Shown: positions 1 to 8,196 of the stretch, in pieces | Layout of the letters: every line of letters begins with the position of its first letter | How positions within the stretch are numbered: the stretch's first letter is position 1 | Virus record (IMG/VR): IMGVR_UViG_3300017991_000048 | Span: 186,001 to 250,000 of that record | DNA length: 64,000 nucleotides | Reading direction: 5' to 3' (one strand) | From: a virus | The notes under the pieces: generated by a model | Told to the model about the DNA's origin: nothing | Database searches by the model: none | What the model saw: the letters and a program-made list of their open reading frames with translations, nothing else | Position numbers and translations under genes: made by a program

Positions 1-747
1 AGTTTCTATAAGTTTGTCCACAGCATTTTCCTTAATCACATCTTTCGGAATGTGACGTCCTGGCCATGTTTTCTCAAGCTCGATCAAATCTTCGTATAGA
101 GGGAAGTAATCTACACCATTATTTTCCTCGGCCAATTCCTTACACGCTGTTACCAATATAGCTTTCGATTCGGGTGTGGTTGCAGTGTTCACTGGAGCAA
201 GAGGGGATACCATCAATATGAACGATGTATCGGCTTTCACTGATCGGAGGGTGTTTATTGAATCTTGTATATAACTTTTGCATTCTGGCACCGATAACAT
301 TTTCGCTGTGGTATTGGCTTTCTTAAACCCTCTAGCTGGCACTTGCCAAAAACAATCATCAGCGTCTTGCCAAACTTCTGCCATACCGAAAATGAATATT
401 ATGTTTTGAGCATCAAACATATGCCGCAAAACATTATTGTAAAGCCATCGCCTACGGTCAAAGAAATGCTCTTTTGTGAACGGCATGAGGCCAGCTAATT
501 GTATATCAATATACTGCCCCAAGTAGCTGCGGCAAAACTTTTCATAATCTTCATCGTGAACGACTCCGCCTCGATGATAAATTTTCGTCGCTATCTCTAT
601 TTCACAGTAAATACCGGGCGGAGAATATTTATTGAAGTCGCCTGGGGTTTTCACTACTTTGAGAACCCCATCTAAATGGTTTTCCATCTGTCTTGCTATA
701 CAACTCCCGAACAAAAATAGCTTTGTGTCTTGAAAATCAGTAGCCAT
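1..747 (-). CDS. GSCFA-family protein, C-terminus cut by window edge
   Basis: The reading frame opens with ATG at 747 and stays open for 249 codons to the window edge, so the C-terminus is missing. Near the N-terminus it carries FGSC (residues 13-16), followed by a downstream block with VSPLAP and DYFPLYE. Both match the GSCFA family, a set of SGNH/GDSL-like proteins usually found near polysaccharide and surface-glycan genes. FGSC would carry the nucleophilic serine if the family acts as an esterase or acyl-transfer enzyme. Its start overlaps the end of the sulfotransferase gene by 11 bases, so it is probably co-translated as the last visible gene of the surface-modification cassette. Family assignment is by motif recognition. 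Substrate and reaction are unknown. Confidence 0.72.
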   Translation of the reverse strand, partial: MATDFQDTKLFLFGSCIARQMENHLDGVLKVVKTPGDFNKYSPPGIYCEIEIATKIYHRGGVVHDEDYEKFCRSYLGQYIDIQLAGLMPFTKEHFFDRRRWLYNNVLRHMFDAQNIIFIFGMAEVWQDADDCFWQVPARGFKKANTTAKMLSVPECKSYIQDSINTLRSVKADTSFILMVSPLAPVNTATTPESKAILVTACKELAEENNGVDYFPLYEDLIELEKTWPGRHIPKDVIKENAVDKLIET

Positions 748-1414
748 ACTTCTTCGCCAGTGTTTTCAGGCCCTCTTGTAGTGGCGCACTCAGACCGCTC
801 AAACTCAGCCCCTCAACAGTGTTTTTCAGATCAGGGTCTGAGTGCCACCATCCTATATTTACAGTGGTCGGGGTACTATCTAATGCTTTCCTTGCGTCAT
901 CCAATGATCTATGGTGCCCTACCAAATCAGCTATCTTTGTCAGTTTTTCAGCACTAAGAGTTTCTAATTGGTATCTAAAATGTGCGTGGTCTTCTATTTG
1001 TTTGTTCCAATCCAGCCAAAACGCGACGGATTTAGATACCTCGTCAGTGTAGTTATGAACACCAAGCGCGTACTCTTCAATCACATCGATGTACCCCTTA
1101 TTTCGTGGGTTCCCGGTAAATAGTTCTCTGCCTACCAGCGACTTTAAAGCTGCCATTGGGTGTCGCACTTGGTGGATAACGATCACGTCTTTCGGAAGTA
1201 CGGGTAGAAAAGGAACGGCGAGCCAAGACGAATCTCCAAGGGTATCAGGCAGAGAAAGGTCCGCACCGGCCTCTAAAGAACCTCTGAACCGCCCTCGTGC
1301 CTCTCCAAGCCCAAACACCGACTCATGCCCACAAGGTATACCAAGATTTGTGAGAAGTTTTGCTATATATCCTGTGCCGCTTCTAGGCACAGCGCATATC
1401 AGAAACCGTTTCAT
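737..1414 (-). CDS. P-loop sulfotransferase-like protein
   Basis: The protein begins MKRFLICAVPRSGTGY. PRSGTGY is the 5'-phosphosulfate-binding loop of PAPS-dependent sulfotransferases. VRHPMAALKS at about residues 85-95 resembles the 3'-phosphate-binding R-x-P...S element. At 225 residues it is about the size of bacterial and phage sulfotransferase domains. I chose ATG at 1414, which overlaps the TGA of the radical SAM gene as ATGA. A TTG at 1435 would extend the protein by 7 residues but has no better ribosome site. The likely role is transfer of sulfate from PAPS to a sugar or a protein tyrosine. The acceptor is unknown, but the neighbouring glycosyltransferases favour a glycan. Confidence 0.7.
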   Translation of the reverse strand: MKRFLICAVPRSGTGYIAKLLTNLGIPCGHESVFGLGEARGRFRGSLEAGADLSLPDTLGDSSWLAVPFLPVLPKDVIVIHQVRHPMAALKSLVGRELFTGNPRNKGYIDVIEEYALGVHNYTDEVSKSVAFWLDWNKQIEDHAHFRYQLETLSAEKLTKIADLVGHHRSLDDARKALDSTPTTVNIGWWHSDPDLKNTVEGLSLSGLSAPLQEGLKTLAKKYGY

Positions 1415-2133
1415 CCGACTGGACAGATCGCGCAATAAGGGTACTTTTTCCGACCACCGGGTTTCCCTAAAGTTAGTATTATCTCCTGGTGCTTTTCGCT
1501 ATACCACAAATCTTCTACTGAAGTGTCTGAGACACTGCCCAAATCAAACTCGCCAAGAGGGTCTTGACAGCACAATCGCATCTTGCCGTCAAATCCGATG
1601 ATCATGTTTTGCCGACATCCAGCAAAGCAAGGCTTCGAACTTTGACGCCTGATCGCCTCATTCAAAGTCTCTCTGGGGTCATAATGAGTCAGATGATGTA
1701 CACTTCTAAAGGCTACTTTAGCCGACTTGAACAGGCCACCAATGTATTTTCTACGCTTAAAAGCTGCTTGGTCATTTAAAGAGATATTCAATTGATGGAA
1801 ATATGGGTCAATACTCTCCGCTATTTCTGGAGTCAGAATATCTCCATTGCTACATGCTACCACCGGGTCAAAGCCCTTTTCCATTGCATACTTTGCGAAA
1901 TCTGGAAGACGTTTATCAAACAATGGCTCATTGAAGAACTGTAGGACAACCATCTTCCGGTGTCCCATGTCCCAAGCCTGATCTAAGATGTCATACACCA
2001 TCTCAGATGGCATCTCTCCTTTCAGCTTCTCACGCTGAGGGTGGGTCTGACGCAAACAAGTCGGGCACTTTCTGTTACAAACAGATTGCGTTTCAATAAC
2101 TAAGCGTGGAAATTCTCTAATCTTTCGTTCCAT
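1411..2133 (-). CDS. radical SAM protein with SPASM-like C-terminus
   Basis: The protein has CNRKCPTC (CX3CX2C) near residues 19-26, the cysteines that bind the [4Fe-4S] cluster of radical SAM enzymes. The C-terminal third has CFAGC, LCCQD and YPYCAICP, a cysteine pattern like SPASM/twitch domains that hold extra iron-sulfur clusters. IGFDGKMRLCCQD and GSVSDTSVEDLW are typical of SPASM proteins that modify peptides or sugars. At 240 residues the barrel is short. ATG at 2133 overlaps the upstream stop as TGATG, and a GTG at 2136 is the alternative. Substrate unknown. Neighbours suggest a modified sugar or glycopeptide. Confidence 0.78.
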   Translation of the reverse strand: MERKIREFPRLVIETQSVCNRKCPTCLRQTHPQREKLKGEMPSEMVYDILDQAWDMGHRKMVVLQFFNEPLFDKRLPDFAKYAMEKGFDPVVACSNGDILTPEIAESIDPYFHQLNISLNDQAAFKRRKYIGGLFKSAKVAFRSVHHLTHYDPRETLNEAIRRQSSKPCFAGCRQNMIIGFDGKMRLCCQDPLGEFDLGSVSDTSVEDLWYSEKHQEIILTLGKPGGRKKYPYCAICPVG

Positions 2134-2699
2134 CACTCACCCTTTAGCCACATAACAAAACTGCCGCCTATAGGCATACTATCAACCACCAAGCCGTCGT
2201 AGAATTTCAAAAGGTTTTCCGTGGTCACCTCTTCCCACTCTACACAACCCGGCTCGTACCTTAAGTCTTCCCGTACTTTCCCAAACGTGTGCATATCATC
2301 AACCACAACTATATCATTATGTTTCCGCTCTTTGAATAATTCCAACTCTTTCCACAAAGGAAAGGGAGACTTTTGTATCGCCGGTTTCATTAGACAATAA
2401 TGTGCATCTAAATAGGCAAACACCGGAACGTCAGAGTACACGTCTCTCAACAAGAAGGGTAAGAACGTTGTAGTGCTCCCTCGATGTGACCTTACATTCT
2501 GAAGACCGCCAATCTTTTTCTGTGCAACTTGCCACATACCTTGATCAAGCTCTATAGTTTCGACCGTCTCGAAATGTTTAGCTGCAATTTCTGTCTGAGC
2601 GCCTGTTCCTGTCCCAGTCTCGATAAAGACCTTTATATCTGAATAGTCTTTTTGGCGTTCAGCGATGATACTAAAATGTTTGTCGTTCCAACGTCCCAT
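2133..2699 (-). CDS. class I SAM methyltransferase-fold protein
   Basis: VFIETGTGTGAQT (about residues 24-36) is the glycine-rich SAM-binding motif I of Rossmann-type methyltransferases, and VETIELD, 13 residues further on, fits motif II with an acidic residue for the ribose. VFAYLDAHY and DIVVVDDMHTFG fit the later strands, as in the FkbM/TylF-like group found in glycan operons. I start it at ATG 2699, preceded by GGAG at seven-base spacing and five bases after the upstream stop. An open frame continues upstream but has weaker start signals. It probably O- or N-methylates a sugar or a related small group. The acceptor is not visible. Confidence 0.68.
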   Translation of the reverse strand: MGRWNDKHFSIIAERQKDYSDIKVFIETGTGTGAQTEIAAKHFETVETIELDQGMWQVAQKKIGGLQNVRSHRGSTTTFLPFLLRDVYSDVPVFAYLDAHYCLMKPAIQKSPFPLWKELELFKERKHNDIVVVDDMHTFGKVREDLRYEPGCVEWEEVTTENLLKFYDGLVVDSMPIGGSFVMWLKGE

Positions 2700-2703
2700 G
2701 ATT

Positions 2704-4758
2704 TTACTCCGCAACTGAAAAATGCTTCTGATGGCCAATATATCTACGTACACGTCTGTTTTTGGTTCTTCCGTACTCTTCCGCTACCTCCATCTCGTGC
2801 CAGCGGTGCGTGTCATCAAAAATGAGAGGCACGTCATGTCTGAATAAATCGAGGTGATGTAAAAACCCTCTTCGCCCTCCGTCTTGTTCGGTCAAAGCAT
2901 CCAAAATAATCAGGCTGTACTCTTCCGGTATCTTTATCTTATTTACATCGAACCAAATATGATCGCCATAGTCCTTGAGAGGCGCGTGAATAAAAGTCGC
3001 GTCTTTGGCAAGCATCCATTTCTCATGACACTCTATGGAAACGACATTATAAAATTTGCACAGTTCGGTTGTCCCGATTCCAGTGCCTATCTCTATAATG
3101 GTAGATCCACGAGGGATATTTTCGAGTATCCAATAGAGACACTCCTCTGAAAGCGCGAAGTTGTTGAGATTGCACTTGGCCACCTCTGGTGGAAACTCAC
3201 CAATCTTATACCTCAAAAACTCTTGTTCAGCTTTGTCAGCTTTTGCGAGATTTTCCTTACCCTCAGCAAAGGCTCTATCTTGTGGAGTAATGGATGAACC
3301 CCACCCAGGCTCAGCTTCATGGAAATCAAAGTCAGGCCAATAGGGGCTGTTCTCACCTCCCCTTCTGATTAAATCCAAGCAACAGATAAGCTTTCTCACA
3401 TTTTTAACTGTCACATACAGGCCAAATGGTGAATAGCCCTGATTGTAGATCTTTTGAGTCACGCAGAAATGCCAATCTGATAACATTGGCAAGTTTTTGT
3501 TAAAGTTTTCAAGTTCCCCGTAGACGCTTTTATCAAAAGCCATCAAACACCCTGTAGCGCCTTTGAATTGCACCAGATCATCTATGGTTTTGAAATACCT
3601 TATGTGAGTAAGACGTCCTTCAATAAGGAAGAGTAGATGCTTTTGGCCTTTGTTCATGCCTTCAATGAAAGGGGTGTGCCAGTTGGGGTGTACCGGAAAA
3701 GTGTCATCGTCGAACCAAAACTGATAATCACAGTCTTTGAGCATTTGGAAAGCTTTATGCTTGGAGTGTGAAACCCCCATTCTCTCCTCGTTATAAACAT
3801 AATCAATGTAGCCCAACCTCTCACAGAACTTTTCTTTGTGTCGGGCTTCCGCTGGCTTTGAGTTGTCATCTATTACGACTACCTTAGTTTTATAGTCTGT
3901 AGGCAAGAATTTGTTTAGGTACCTCAACGCATGTTTAAACACTCTCAACCGATTTCTAGTGGTATAGCTTATTCCAATTTTCATATGCTTGTCCTCTATA
4001 TCCTTTATTTGCTTGCGAAGACGTTTGCTACAGTCGCCGTAGGTCGCCCCGATAAGCTTTGTGAAAGCTTCATACGATGCTCGTTTTCCCTCAGGAGACT
4101 TCTTACGCTCTGCTAAAGTGTAAGCTGATCGATGCCGTTGTATTTTACAATCGGCGGGGACGCCGTCTAAATCAAAAGAATATATATACCCACCTGGATT
4201 TGCGATAGTGGCACACCACCAAATGGTATGACCTCGATCATACATCTTTGTAGTAAGGCCGAAATGCCAAACTCCGTAGATGCCAAACCCTTCGTTAAAC
4301 CCTTCGATATCCTTATACGTGTCCTTGTGGAAAGTCATTAGACACGCAGTGACCCCATTAAATACCTCAAGACCGTCCACACGTTTTACGCATTTGAAGT
4401 TTAACCATTTACGCATATAGAGCAGATGTTTTTGCCCTTTATCCATTTCGTCGATAAACGGCTCATGCCACCCCTCACAAATTGGATAACAATCATCGTC
4501 AAACCAAAACTGGTAATCACAGTCCTTGAGTAACTGAAAAGCCTTGTGCTTGGAATGTGGTATACCTAACCACTCTTCGTTGTACGCATATTCAAAACCA
4601 CGGCTGAGTTCAGCGTTTCTGTCACGGTGTACGCTATCACTGTTGTCATCAATAACTACAACTTTTGCGCCTTGAGGTAAAAACTCGCGCACCTTCGTTA
4701 ATGAATATTCAAGAGCATCAGGGCGGTTCCTGGTAGTATAACTTATGCCAATCTTCAT
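2704..4758 (-). CDS. glycosyltransferase-glycosyltransferase-methyltransferase fusion
   Basis: The 684-residue protein has three domains. Residues 1-258 and 259 to about 510 are two related GT-A (GT2-like) glycosyltransferases. Each opens with MKIGISYTTRNR, then has VIDDNS and FWFDDD, the acidic cluster that would hold nucleotide-sugar and metal (DDD at 87-89 in the first copy). From about 520 to the end is a SAM-fold domain with IIEIGTGIGT and IILDA. The second copy begins at an internal ATG (3984) preceded by CAT, almost the same context as the true start, which suggests that two tandem genes became fused. ATG at 4758 overlaps the previous stop as ATGA. The fold is well supported. Donor and acceptor sugars are unknown. 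Confidence 0.75.
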   Translation of the reverse strand: MKIGISYTTRNRPDALEYSLTKVREFLPQGAKVVVIDDNSDSVHRDRNAELSRGFEYAYNEEWLGIPHSKHKAFQLLKDCDYQFWFDDDCYPICEGWHEPFIDEMDKGQKHLLYMRKWLNFKCVKRVDGLEVFNGVTACLMTFHKDTYKDIEGFNEGFGIYGVWHFGLTTKMYDRGHTIWWCATIANPGGYIYSFDLDGVPADCKIQRHRSAYTLAERKKSPEGKRASYEAFTKLIGATYGDCSKRLRKQIKDIEDKHMKIGISYTTRNRLRVFKHALRYLNKFLPTDYKTKVVVIDDNSKPAEARHKEKFCERLGYIDYVYNEERMGVSHSKHKAFQMLKDCDYQFWFDDDTFPVHPNWHTPFIEGMNKGQKHLLFLIEGRLTHIRYFKTIDDLVQFKGATGCLMAFDKSVYGELENFNKNLPMLSDWHFCVTQKIYNQGYSPFGLYVTVKNVRKLICCLDLIRRGGENSPYWPDFDFHEAEPGWGSSITPQDRAFAEGKENLAKADKAEQEFLRYKIGEFPPEVAKCNLNNFALSEECLYWILENIPRGSTIIEIGTGIGTTELCKFYNVVSIECHEKWMLAKDATFIHAPLKDYGDHIWFDVNKIKIPEEYSLIILDALTEQDGGRRGFLHHLDLFRHDVPLIFDDTHRWHEMEVAEEYGRTKNRRVRRYIGHQKHFSVAE

Positions 4759-5534
4759 ATACTACCCTCTTTTATTTTTTGGGTATCTAGTCGAAAACGC
4801 TGGACACACGAGGCATAACCTTCGCCCACAAACCTTTTAAATGCCTCATGCGCCTCCGTTCTGTTTTTCCAGTTATCAGTGCGATCCTTTTTTGTGAAAG
4901 ATGAACCGCGCCGTTTTGCCTTATAGTCAGCAGGACATCCATTAATGTCAAAAGCATGGATGTAACTTCCAGCGTCAGCAACGGTAGCCACCCACAAAGC
5001 CGAATGACCTTTATCATACATTTTTGTGGTCAGCGCAAAATGCCACATTCCATAAAGAGTAAACCCTTCATGAAACCCCTCAACATCTACATAAGTGTCT
5101 TTATGGAACGTTAGTAGACATCCCGTACAACCGGAGAATCTTTCGAGGTTACCAATGCGAGCTACACATTCAAACTTCATCCATTTGTGCATATAGAGCA
5201 AATGCTTTTGATCACCTTCCATTGCATCAATAAATGGCAGATGCCAGCCTTCGCACATAGGGTAACAATCATCATCAAACCAGAACTGGTAATCGCAATC
5301 TTTAAGCCTCTGAAAGCCTACATTCTTAGAGTGCGGGACACCTAATCGCTTTTCGTTGAACACATACTCAAAGCCATGGCTAAGGTCTGCATTTTTATTA
5401 CGGAATATATCATCGCTATTATCGTCAACAATTACGACTTTTGCCTCTGGGGGCAAAAATTGACGCATCTTCGTTAATACATATTCAAGAGCCTCAGGGC
5501 GGTTCCGGGTAGTATAACTGATTCCTATGCTCAT
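4755..5534 (-). CDS. GT-A (GT2-like) glycosyltransferase, single domain
   Basis: This 259-residue protein is plainly a paralogue of the two N-terminal domains of the next gene. It shares the opening IGISYTTRNRP, the VDDNSDD strand, FWFDDDCYP, LLYMHKW, GCLLTFHKDTY, and WHFALTTKMYDKGH. DDNS and DDD would position the nucleotide-sugar and a divalent metal. The gene makes three such domains in a row in the genome, probably from repeated tandem duplication. It starts with ATG at 5534, overlapping the stop of the upstream microprotein as ATGA, and ends in an ATGA overlap with the fusion gene. It is presumably cytosolic, with no signal peptide or membrane segment. Confidence 0.75.
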   Translation of the reverse strand: MSIGISYTTRNRPEALEYVLTKMRQFLPPEAKVVIVDDNSDDIFRNKNADLSHGFEYVFNEKRLGVPHSKNVGFQRLKDCDYQFWFDDDCYPMCEGWHLPFIDAMEGDQKHLLYMHKWMKFECVARIGNLERFSGCTGCLLTFHKDTYVDVEGFHEGFTLYGMWHFALTTKMYDKGHSALWVATVADAGSYIHAFDINGCPADYKAKRRGSSFTKKDRTDNWKNRTEAHEAFKRFVGEGYASCVQRFRLDTQKIKEGSI

Positions 5535-5650
5535 GTCTCTTTACTCTCAACAAGAAAAGATGTACCGGCCCAAGAGAAATTCGCATAGGGTAAGAAGTTG
5601 AACTGGGGGTGCTGCTTGTCCTTCTTAAATAATGCCAACTTTTCTGCCAT
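5531..5650 (-). CDS. 39-residue microprotein in glycan cassette
   Basis: This small frame runs from ATG at 5650 to TGA at 5531. It fills the space between two recognised genes exactly. The ATG lies one base after the TAA of the upstream gene, and the stop overlaps the ATG of the following glycosyltransferase as ATGA. AGG lies eight bases before the start. The product begins MAEKLALFKKDKQHPQ and ends FLVESKET, with an aromatic centre (FNFLPYANFSW). I recognise no family. It may be a small partner of the neighbouring enzymes, a remnant of a larger gene, or mainly a device for translational coupling. Confidence 0.5.
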   Translation of the reverse strand: MAEKLALFKKDKQHPQFNFLPYANFSWAGTSFLVESKET

Positions 5651-5651
5651 T

Positions 5652-6524
5652 TTAGCGACCTAAAGTTCCAGCAGTGTACAACTCACTGGCATCAAGATGA
5701 CTATCCTCTAAGCAATAGGTTTCGTTGATCTCAAAAAGCCGTCCGAGATAAGCCTCTACACCATGAGACGACGGGTGTACGTTATACCACTCCTTTGAGA
5801 ACAACTTCGCATGGTTTACCCACCAAAATGTTCCAGAGTAATGCCACATAGAATCCAACGGTAAAGGGATTCTCGGTTCACAAATTTGGAAAGAACCGGC
5901 ACACGCAAACTGTGAAAGAACCGCTTCAATTAGCTCCATGTTGTGTAGACACAACTCATACATCTTGTCCCGCCAAACTCTGACGGCATCCAAAACAACC
6001 GGGTCATCGTGTGTCACGCCTTTTGTGTGAGCAAAAAATGTGATCTCGTCTTCACGTTCAGATTTAAGCCGTGCTAACGCCTCCGTAAAGCCAACAACTT
6101 CCCGCAGTTCTGGTACGTTGGTGCAACGTATAAATTCAGCTTCAAAAGTGAACGCAGCTTCAACTGTAGCCGGGTCCACTATGCCCTCTCCTGTCATTAT
6201 TATTACAATACGCCGTCCATTGAATATATCTGCATACCCGTTTATTTGCTCAATATTTCTTTTCCACTCATTAGACTTTTGGAAGGCACCGCAGCTATAT
6301 ATAAGGTTTCGCTTCATTAAGGCCGAAGACTCTGTGCGCGGGACTTCAACCTCTGGCCGAACACACGTTAGCCTCTCTATTATTACTGCCTTTCGTTTGA
6401 AGCAACGTTCACAAACTTGAACGCTCTTAGCGTTGGGTTTTATCTTCTTCTCGTAAGTATGCCCACAAGCTTCACATTCAAAGCGAGCATTGGCAGCATA
6501 TAAATCTATGTCATGCAGCGGCAC
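5652..6524 (-). CDS. zinc ribbon plus putative glycosyltransferase-like domain
   Basis: The N-terminus has two CxxC knuckles (C17/C20 and C38/C41), a zinc ribbon. The rest (about residues 70-290) has RIVIIMTGEG, FFAHTKGV, a W-R-x-K-M-Y helix and HYSGTFWWVN. I associate this set with a little-studied family of glycosyltransferase-like proteins in viruses and bacteria, but no textbook catalytic signature is present. The start is GTG at 6524, supported by GAGGA five bases upstream. An in-frame stop lies just before it. It is the first gene of the cassette, 22 bases after the LamG-like pair. The zinc ribbon could bind nucleic acid or a partner protein. The enzymatic role is an inference from two short motifs and context. 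Confidence 0.5.
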   Translation of the reverse strand: MPLHDIDLYAANARFECEACGHTYEKKIKPNAKSVQVCERCFKRKAVIIERLTCVRPEVEVPRTESSALMKRNLIYSCGAFQKSNEWKRNIEQINGYADIFNGRRIVIIMTGEGIVDPATVEAAFTFEAEFIRCTNVPELREVVGFTEALARLKSEREDEITFFAHTKGVTHDDPVVLDAVRVWRDKMYELCLHNMELIEAVLSQFACAGSFQICEPRIPLPLDSMWHYSGTFWWVNHAKLFSKEWYNVHPSSHGVEAYLGRLFEINETYCLEDSHLDASELYTAGTLGR

Positions 6525-6546
6525 GATTCCTCACCGCTTTCTACAC

Positions 6547-7365
6547 CTATCGGACGCCGAAATTCGTGCCTATATCAACTACATCTAACGATCCTGACAG
6601 GGAAAAGTTGATGCCGCCGACAGCCCCTACAGAGGTCCACGTTGCAGGGGCGCTGCTCGTTCCGACATCCATTGCTTGTTTCACTGACCAAACGTGGTCA
6701 GGGACCGTACCCCCCAGTTTACTCGTTGTCGGAAGATCCTTAAGAATTTCAACATCTTGTCTCAACAAAAATAACTCATCCTGAGTCATAGCCTCAGTGT
6801 GATAAAAGAAGCCTACAATCCAGTCAAAAGTGGAACCATAACTATCCGCTGGAGTTCCCCTTCCTAGAAAAAGATCTTGGCTGGACGGGTTCCCTGCTGT
6901 CCAGGCTGGATTGCCATGATCACGACTATTAATATGAAAAGCGTCTCCAGGGTATAGATCATCATCCACAACTATCGCTGTAAGTTGCAGTTCACAAGCA
7001 ATTATATGGTGAGCAGGTGATACGAATGTAGGGTCGCTAAAATCTACGGGGTCGCTGGACGCTGTTACAGCTTCAACGTCCGCTGTGTATAGACCTGTAA
7101 GTCCCGGAGGAACCGCGCCAAGGTTCGCAGCACGGTAGCCTAAACTGGCATTGTCATGGCAATCAAACAGAGCCGCAGGGGTTGCTTCAAAGTTCGTATG
7201 CTTTCGAACCAAATGAAGCAACCCGACTGTAAACTGCGTGTCAGCCCCCCGGATAGTCGGATCTGCTGTTGAGTAATAGTTGGCGAGATACCCGGTTGAC
7301 GGATGAGGCCTAAGACCCTTATACCCGGCAACTCGTGTTTTCTCTGGGACGGGGATGTAAGTCAT
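6547..7365 (-). CDS. virion surface protein, lectin-like, second tandem copy
   Basis: This is one of two adjacent 272-residue proteins that align along their whole length: both begin MT-I-PV and share VAGYKGL, TGY-ANYY, LFDCHD, DAFHINSR, YGSTFDWIVGFFYHT, MTQDELF-LRQD-EILKDLP and a C-terminal DVVDIGT-FGVR. The element IVGFFYHTEAMTQDEL resembles the strand and helix that close LamG/concanavalin-like jelly rolls, so a carbohydrate-binding or decorative role on the virion is plausible. The position between fibre genes and the glycan cassette agrees with this. No catalytic residues were recognised. It starts two bases after the stop of the other copy. Confidence 0.55.
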   Translation of the reverse strand: MTYIPVPEKTRVAGYKGLRPHPSTGYLANYYSTADPTIRGADTQFTVGLLHLVRKHTNFEATPAALFDCHDNASLGYRAANLGAVPPGLTGLYTADVEAVTASSDPVDFSDPTFVSPAHHIIACELQLTAIVVDDDLYPGDAFHINSRDHGNPAWTAGNPSSQDLFLGRGTPADSYGSTFDWIVGFFYHTEAMTQDELFLLRQDVEILKDLPTTSKLGGTVPDHVWSVKQAMDVGTSSAPATWTSVGAVGGINFSLSGSLDVVDIGTNFGVR

Positions 7366-7367
7366 CT

Positions 7368-8186
7368 CTATCGGACCCCAAAAGCTGTTCCAATATCCAC
7401 CACATCAAGTGCGCCGGTTAGACTGAACGCCAAACCGCCTATCGCACCCAAAGAGATCCATGTTGAAGGAGCGCTCCCGACCCCTACATCCATCGCTTGT
7501 TTCACTGACCAAACATGAGCGGGAACAATACCTCCCAATGGGCTTGACGTTGGAAGATCTTTCAGAATCTCGATGTCCTGTCTGAGTGTAAACAATTCAT
7601 CCTGCGTCATAGCGTCAGTATGATAAAAAAAGCCTACAATCCAGTCAAAAGTTGATCCATACCCGTCAGTCGGAGTGCCTCGCCCCAAGTAAAGATTTTC
7701 GGCTGACGGGTTGCCAGCCGACCAAATCGGCTCTCCGTGGTTTCGGCTGTTTATATGAAAAGCGTCTCCAGGAGTAGGGTCGTCGTCCACAATAATCGCC
7801 GTAAGTTGTAACTCGCAAGCATACAAATGATGAGCAGGGGAAGAAAACGCTGGATCACTTATGTCCACCGGATCAGCATTCTGGTTTACAGCCTCTACGT
7901 CTGATGAATAATACCCGTTCATTCCTCCCGGCACCGCCGCTCCAATAAGATGAGCGCGGTAACCGAAAAAGGTATCGTGGCAATCAAATAAAGCGGACGG
8001 CACTGGCTCATAATTGGTTTGCTTTCTAACTAAATGGAGCATCCCCACTGTAAACTTAGTTTCCAGTCCGTGCAACGGCGGATCAGCATTGACATAATAA
8101 TTAGCCATGTACCCCGTGGTGGGGTTCGGCTTCAGACCTTTGTACCCGGCAACTCGTGTCGATTCCGTTACTGGTATATGAGTCAT
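7368..8186 (-). CDS. virion surface protein, lectin-like, first tandem copy
   Basis: This is the upstream member of the duplicated pair, 272 residues. Compared with its sister, divergence is spread through the protein, with the loop after LFDCHD and the segment YSSDVEAVNQNADPV most different. The conserved core, including DWIVGFFYHTDAMTQDEL, is retained. Equal length and only two bases between the two genes point to a tandem duplication kept by selection. ATG at 8186 is preceded by GGGAG, and the stop of the fibre gene lies ten bases upstream. A host-binding or head/tail decoration role is inferred from context only. Confidence 0.55.
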   Translation of the reverse strand: MTHIPVTESTRVAGYKGLKPNPTTGYMANYYVNADPPLHGLETKFTVGMLHLVRKQTNYEPVPSALFDCHDTFFGYRAHLIGAAVPGGMNGYYSSDVEAVNQNADPVDISDPAFSSPAHHLYACELQLTAIIVDDDPTPGDAFHINSRNHGEPIWSAGNPSAENLYLGRGTPTDGYGSTFDWIVGFFYHTDAMTQDELFTLRQDIEILKDLPTSSPLGGIVPAHVWSVKQAMDVGVGSAPSTWISLGAIGGLAFSLTGALDVVDIGTAFGVR

Positions 8187-8196
8187 TTACATCTCC

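Noticed and set aside
1089-1601. A 170-residue plus-strand frame across the sulfotransferase and radical SAM genes.
   Set aside because: It is antisense to two genes with recognised motifs, and has no domain of its own.
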